16,978 bases of DNA, taken from positions 1 through 16,978 of the forward strand of contig SUVZ01000031.1 in the NCBI GenBank assembly GCA_015061765.1, in the 5' to 3' direction. The notes below the pieces were generated by a model that saw only the letters and a program-made list of their open reading frames with translations, was not told the DNA's origin and searched no databases. The position numbers and the translations under genes were made by a program. How positions within the stretch are numbered: position 1 is the stretch's first letter; every line of letters begins with the position of its first letter. Positions 14,507-16,978 of the stretch are shown piece by piece. The DNA is from Lentisphaerota bacterium (lineage in GTDB: Bacteria; Verrucomicrobiota; Kiritimatiellia; RFP12; UBA1067).

Positions 14507-15958
14507 ATGAGAAAGCATTTGGCGATAGATATAGGTGCGTCGTCCGGACGCCACATCCTTGGTTGGGTTGAGGATGGCAGGATTCAGCTGAAAGAAATCT
14601 ACCGCTTTGACAACTCGCAGGTCGTGCGCAACGGACATGACTGCTGGGACATTCAGTCGCTTGCGCGCCATGTGCTTTTGGGATGCAAAGCCGCCGCAGA
14701 TATCGGCGAAATCCCCGAGACTGTCGGCATTGACACATGGGGTGTGGACTTTGTGCTCGTTGATGATCGCGGACTTCCCGTCGGCGATGCCGTCGCCTAT
14801 CGTGACAGGCGTACGGACGGCATGCCGGAATACGTGGATTCGGTGATCCCGTTCGCTGAACTGTATGCGCACACAGGAATCCAAAAGGCGGTGTTCAACA
14901 CGATTTATCAGCTTGCGGCCCTGAAGAAGGAAAACCCGGAACAGATTGAGAAGGCCGACAGACTTCTTTTCATTCCCGACTATCTCAACTTCGTCCTCAC
15001 CGGCAGACAGGTGAACGAATATACCGATGCCTCGACGTCTTCGCTCGTCAATGCGAAGACGTGCGACTGGGACCGTGAGATCATAGCGCGTCTCGGTCTG
15101 CCGGACAGGATATTCAAGCCGCTTTCCATGCCCGGAACGGTGCTCGGCGGTTTTACGAGTGCAGTGCAGGGCGTTATCGGATATGATGCAAAGGTGGTGC
15201 TTCCCGTATGCCATGATACCGGGTCGGCGTATCTTGCGGTTCCGGCTCGTGACGACAAGGCGATCTACCTTTCGAGCGGTACGTGGAGCATTATCGGCGT
15301 GGAGAACGAAGTGGCGATTGCAACGCCGGAATCGTGCGCGGCGAACTTCTCGAATGAGGGCGGTGCATGGAGTCGATTCCGGTTTCTCAAGAACATCATG
15401 GGTTTGTGGATGATCCAGTCCATCCGCCGCGAGCTGAACGGCGTCGCCTATGTCGAGGGCAAGGGTGGTGAAGCGACTGCGACGGCACTCGCCGGGATAT
15501 CCGACTGGGAGAACGGCAGAAAGTATTCGTTTGCGGACCTTGAGGCGGCGGCGCGTGCCGCGGGGGATTTCCCGTCCGTGGTCGATGCTGCGGACAAGCG
15601 GTTCTTCGCGCCTGATTCGATGACGTCCGCCGTCTGTGCAGCATGTGTTGAGAGTGGTCAGAGGGCTCCGTCGACTGTCGGCGAGCTTGTGCAGTGCGTG
15701 TACTCGTCGCTTGCCCGGAGCTACGCGAAGGAGGCGAAGCTTCTTGCGTCTATCACAGGCAGGGAATACACCACACTGAACATTGTCGGAGGCGGGTCGC
15801 AGGACACGTACCTGAATGAACTCACGGCAAAGGCAACCGGACTTGAGGTCGTGGCGGGCCCCACAGAGGGAACGGCTATAGGCAACCTTATCGTCCAGAT
15901 GATAGTCTCCGGTGAATTCAAGGATCTTGCAGAGGCGCGCAGGGCGATAGTCCGCTGA
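14507..15958 (+). CDS. rhaB: Rhamnulokinase
   Basis: 483 residues, the usual length, FGGY carbohydrate kinase family. It phosphorylates L-rhamnulose at O1 with ATP in rhamnose breakdown. The N-terminal ATP/sugar fold shows AIDIGASSGRHILG (phosphate-binding loop with the SSGR typical of rhamnulokinases), GIDTWGVDFVLVD, AYRDRRTDGM, FNTIYQLAALK and FIPDYLNFVLTG. The C-terminal domain shows LPVCHDTGSAYLAVPA, YLSSGTWSIIGVE and the late LNIVGGGSQDTYLNELTAKATG with GPTEGTAIGN. The ATG at 14507 has AAAGGA 6 bases upstream. No other rhamnose gene (rhaA, rhaD, rhaM, a transporter or regulator) is present, so it stands alone between its own promoter and the argF remnant. The mtaB and rhaB genes are divergent. 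Confidence 0.93.
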   Translation: MRKHLAIDIGASSGRHILGWVEDGRIQLKEIYRFDNSQVVRNGHDCWDIQSLARHVLLGCKAAADIGEIPETVGIDTWGVDFVLVDDRGLPVGDAVAYRDRRTDGMPEYVDSVIPFAELYAHTGIQKAVFNTIYQLAALKKENPEQIEKADRLLFIPDYLNFVLTGRQVNEYTDASTSSLVNAKTCDWDREIIARLGLPDRIFKPLSMPGTVLGGFTSAVQGVIGYDAKVVLPVCHDTGSAYLAVPARDDKAIYLSSGTWSIIGVENEVAIATPESCAANFSNEGGAWSRFRFLKNIMGLWMIQSIRRELNGVAYVEGKGGEATATALAGISDWENGRKYSFADLEAAARAAGDFPSVVDAADKRFFAPDSMTSAVCAACVESGQRAPSTVGELVQCVYSSLARSYAKEAKLLASITGREYTTLNIVGGGSQDTYLNELTAKATGLEVVAGPTEGTAIGNLIVQMIVSGEFKDLAEARRAIVR

Positions 15959-16125
15959 ACGAAGCGTCGCATCGATGCGAATTCGCGCTCCGGCGCCTTG
16001 AGTGTCCAGTATTTTGCAAACGGGGTGCAAATAGAAACAGCCTGCCTTTGTTGATAGTGTCCGTTATTATGGCAAACTGCGGGCGCATCCAAGGGACGCG
16101 CAAGTGAATGGCTGGCGGCCGCGTG
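15959..16125. other. Intergenic stretch between rhaB and argF remnant
   Basis: The 3' ends of rhaB (+) and argF (-) face each other across 167 bases. The 14-base perfect palindrome TCGCATCGATGCGA at 15967-15980 follows the rhaB stop by 8 bases. It lacks a following T-run, so I do not call it an intrinsic terminator. No reading frame of substance is seen. Confidence 0.5.
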
Positions 16126-16710
16126 TCAGATGGACGCGCGGTCGCAGAGCGCTGACACGAACAGCGCCTTGATGGTGTGCATCCGGTTTTCGGATTCGTC
16201 GAACACCTTCGAGTATTTCGATTCGAAAACTTCGTCCGTAACCTCAAGTGCGCCACACTCCTTCGTGACGTCGGTGTTGAAGTCGTGGAATGCGGGCAGG
16301 CAGTGCAGGAACATCAGCTTGCCGTCGATGTTTCCTGTCGCGCGCATGAGATCCATGTTTATCTGGTACGGCTTGAGCAGTTTGATGCGTTCGGCCGTCT
16401 TGTCCTCTTCACCCATGGACACCCAGACGTCCGTGTATAGCACGTTTGCTCCCTTGACGCCTTTGACCGGATCTTCGGAGACGCGTATGTCCACGCCGTT
16501 TTTCTTTGCGACTTCCTCTGCTTCCGCGAGAACCGCCTCATCGGGGCGCAGCGATGCAGGGGCGCAGCAGACGTAGCGTACGCCGGCCTTGGCGCAGCCC
16601 ATCATGAGCGAGTTTGCGACATTGTTGCGCCCGTCGCCGACATATGCGACCGTGACATCCTTGAGAGAGCCGAAAGTCTCCTGCACGGTGAGCAGGTCGG
16701 CATCGCAGCC
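16126..16710 (-). pseudogene. argF: Ornithine carbamoyltransferase, C-terminal part only
   Basis: About 194 residues of ornithine carbamoyltransferase, against about 310-335 for intact family members; the N-terminal carbamoyl-phosphate domain, including the SxRTR motif and most of the HPxQ motif, is missing. What is present runs from CDADLLTVQETFG through VAYVGDGRNNVANSLM, DVWVSMGEEDKTAERI, LMFLHCLPAFHDF and EVFESKYSKVFDESENRMHTIKALF, the full ornithine-binding domain with the catalytic HCLP. The enzyme makes citrulline from ornithine and carbamoyl phosphate in arginine synthesis. Upstream of about 16711 the frame stays open into unrelated sequence that, on the other strand, encodes EPSP synthase. 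I label it broken in this sequence, but the break may be an artefact rather than a true pseudogene. Confidence 0.85.
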
Positions 16711-16711
16711 A
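16700..16711. other. Junction between argF and aroA fragments
   Basis: argF similarity (minus strand) stops and aroA similarity (plus strand) begins here. The segment GCATCGCA (16700-16707) can be read as part of either gene (Cys-Asp-Ala in argF, Ile-Ala in aroA), so a short shared sequence may mark the join. Counted by hand, G+C is about 48-57% in sampled argF blocks of 60 bases and 63-70% across 16741-16978. Confidence 0.7.
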
Positions 16712-16978
16712 TGCTGACTGACGGCCATGCCGTTATCACCGGTGACGAGCAGATTCGCCGCCGCCCGTGGCGCGACGAGACCAACGCGCTGAAGGAGCTC
16801 GGTGCGACCTGCATCCATACCCGCCCCGACTGTGACTGCCCGCCGATCGTGGTGCAGGGTCCCATCCATGGCGGTGTGTGCCATCTGCCCGGCTTCAACA
16901 GCCAGCACATCTCCGGCATCCTCGCTCCCTGTGCGCTGCTGCCCGAGGGTGAATCCGTCGAGATCCTTGTGGACGATC
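16711..16978 (+). CDS. aroA: 3-phosphoshikimate 1-carboxyvinyltransferase (EPSP synthase), internal fragment
   Basis: An open plus-strand frame continuing off the right edge. It encodes TDGHAVITGDEQIRRRPW, ALKELGAT, CPPIVVQGPIHGG, LPGFNSQHISGIL and LPEGESVEILVDD. These match the middle of EPSP synthase: the TGDE(x)xRxRP segment, the PPIxVxG segment and the (S)SQxxSxxL segment that contacts shikimate-3-phosphate. The N-terminal ~90-100 residues, including the start and the phosphoenolpyruvate-binding NSGT motif, are absent to the left, where argF sequence of the opposite strand begins. The ATG at 16711 is therefore not a real start. The reaction joins phosphoenolpyruvate to shikimate 3-phosphate in aromatic amino acid synthesis. 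Codon use is strongly C/G-ending, unlike neighbouring genes, suggesting another genome. Confidence 0.8.
   Translation, partial: MLTDGHAVITGDEQIRRRPWRDETNALKELGATCIHTRPDCDCPPIVVQGPIHGGVCHLPGFNSQHISGILAPCALLPEGESVEILVDD

Noticed and set aside
15967..15980. 14-base palindrome TCGCATCGATGCGA as a rhaB terminator
   Set aside because: It has no loop of its own and no T-run follows it; it may simply be a chance palindrome.
14477..16030. A 517-codon reading frame antisense to rhaB
   Set aside because: It starts at a TTG with no ribosome binding site, has no recognisable domain, and mirrors the codon structure of rhaB, which is clearly a real gene.
16066..16074. TGCCATAAT on the minus strand, a possible -10 element pointing toward the 3' end of rhaB
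   Set aside because: The hexamer has a mismatch at its first base, no gene lies downstream in that direction, and nothing else supports an antisense transcript.

Overview
The window reads as a stretch of bacterial chromosome, about 55-60% G+C, from an uncultured Gram-negative bacterium. Kiritimatiellota, Lentisphaerota or another Verrucomicrobiota lineage from an animal gut is my best guess. The reasons are a secreted GH110-like/GH42-like glycoside hydrolase, a TonB energiser, a TadE/TadG/Flp pilin cassette and a TATAAT-type promoter set. The taxonomy is inference; there is no rRNA gene here.

Region 1 (3-7230, + strand) holds the 3' end of a YgiQ-type radical SAM gene and then the conserved set rbfA-truB-ribF, tightly overlapped. 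Coupled to ribF by an ATGA overlap is a 1489-residue exported protein that joins a GH110-like beta-helix to a GH42-like TIM barrel with a glutamine-amidotransferase-like domain. Region 2 (7443-10166, + strand) is an exbB-exbD-tonB set followed by larB, the first enzyme of nickel-pincer cofactor synthesis, with its own strong ribosome binding site. Region 3 (13071-10171, - strand) is a pilin cassette: an Flp-type pilin, a second 59-residue Flp-like pilin that is easy to miss, a TadE-like protein, a TadG-like protein and another TadE-like protein. Four of the five share a Gly-Gln-x-x-x-Glu prepilin motif. Region 4 holds mtaB (- strand), divergent from a lone rhamnulokinase gene rhaB (+ strand).

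Region 5 (16126-16978) is abnormal. The C-terminal 60% of an ornithine carbamoyltransferase gene (- strand) runs directly into the middle of an EPSP synthase gene (aroA, + strand). Both genes lose their 5' parts at the same point near 16700-16711, and G+C jumps from about 55% to about 66%. This is most likely an assembly or library chimera, so sequence right of about 16,700 should not be treated as native.

Promoters look uniform. Five gene starts (rbfA, exbB, flp, mtaB, rhaB) are preceded by TGNTATAAT or TGCTACAAT, an extended -10, with no recognisable -35. For mtaB the motif lies so close to the ATG that the mRNA should be almost leaderless. Genes in the same transcript are mostly joined by 4-19 base overlaps, which suggests translational coupling. 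No CRISPR array, tRNA, rRNA, insertion sequence or convincing intrinsic terminator was seen. No gene-free stretch exceeds about 210 bases.
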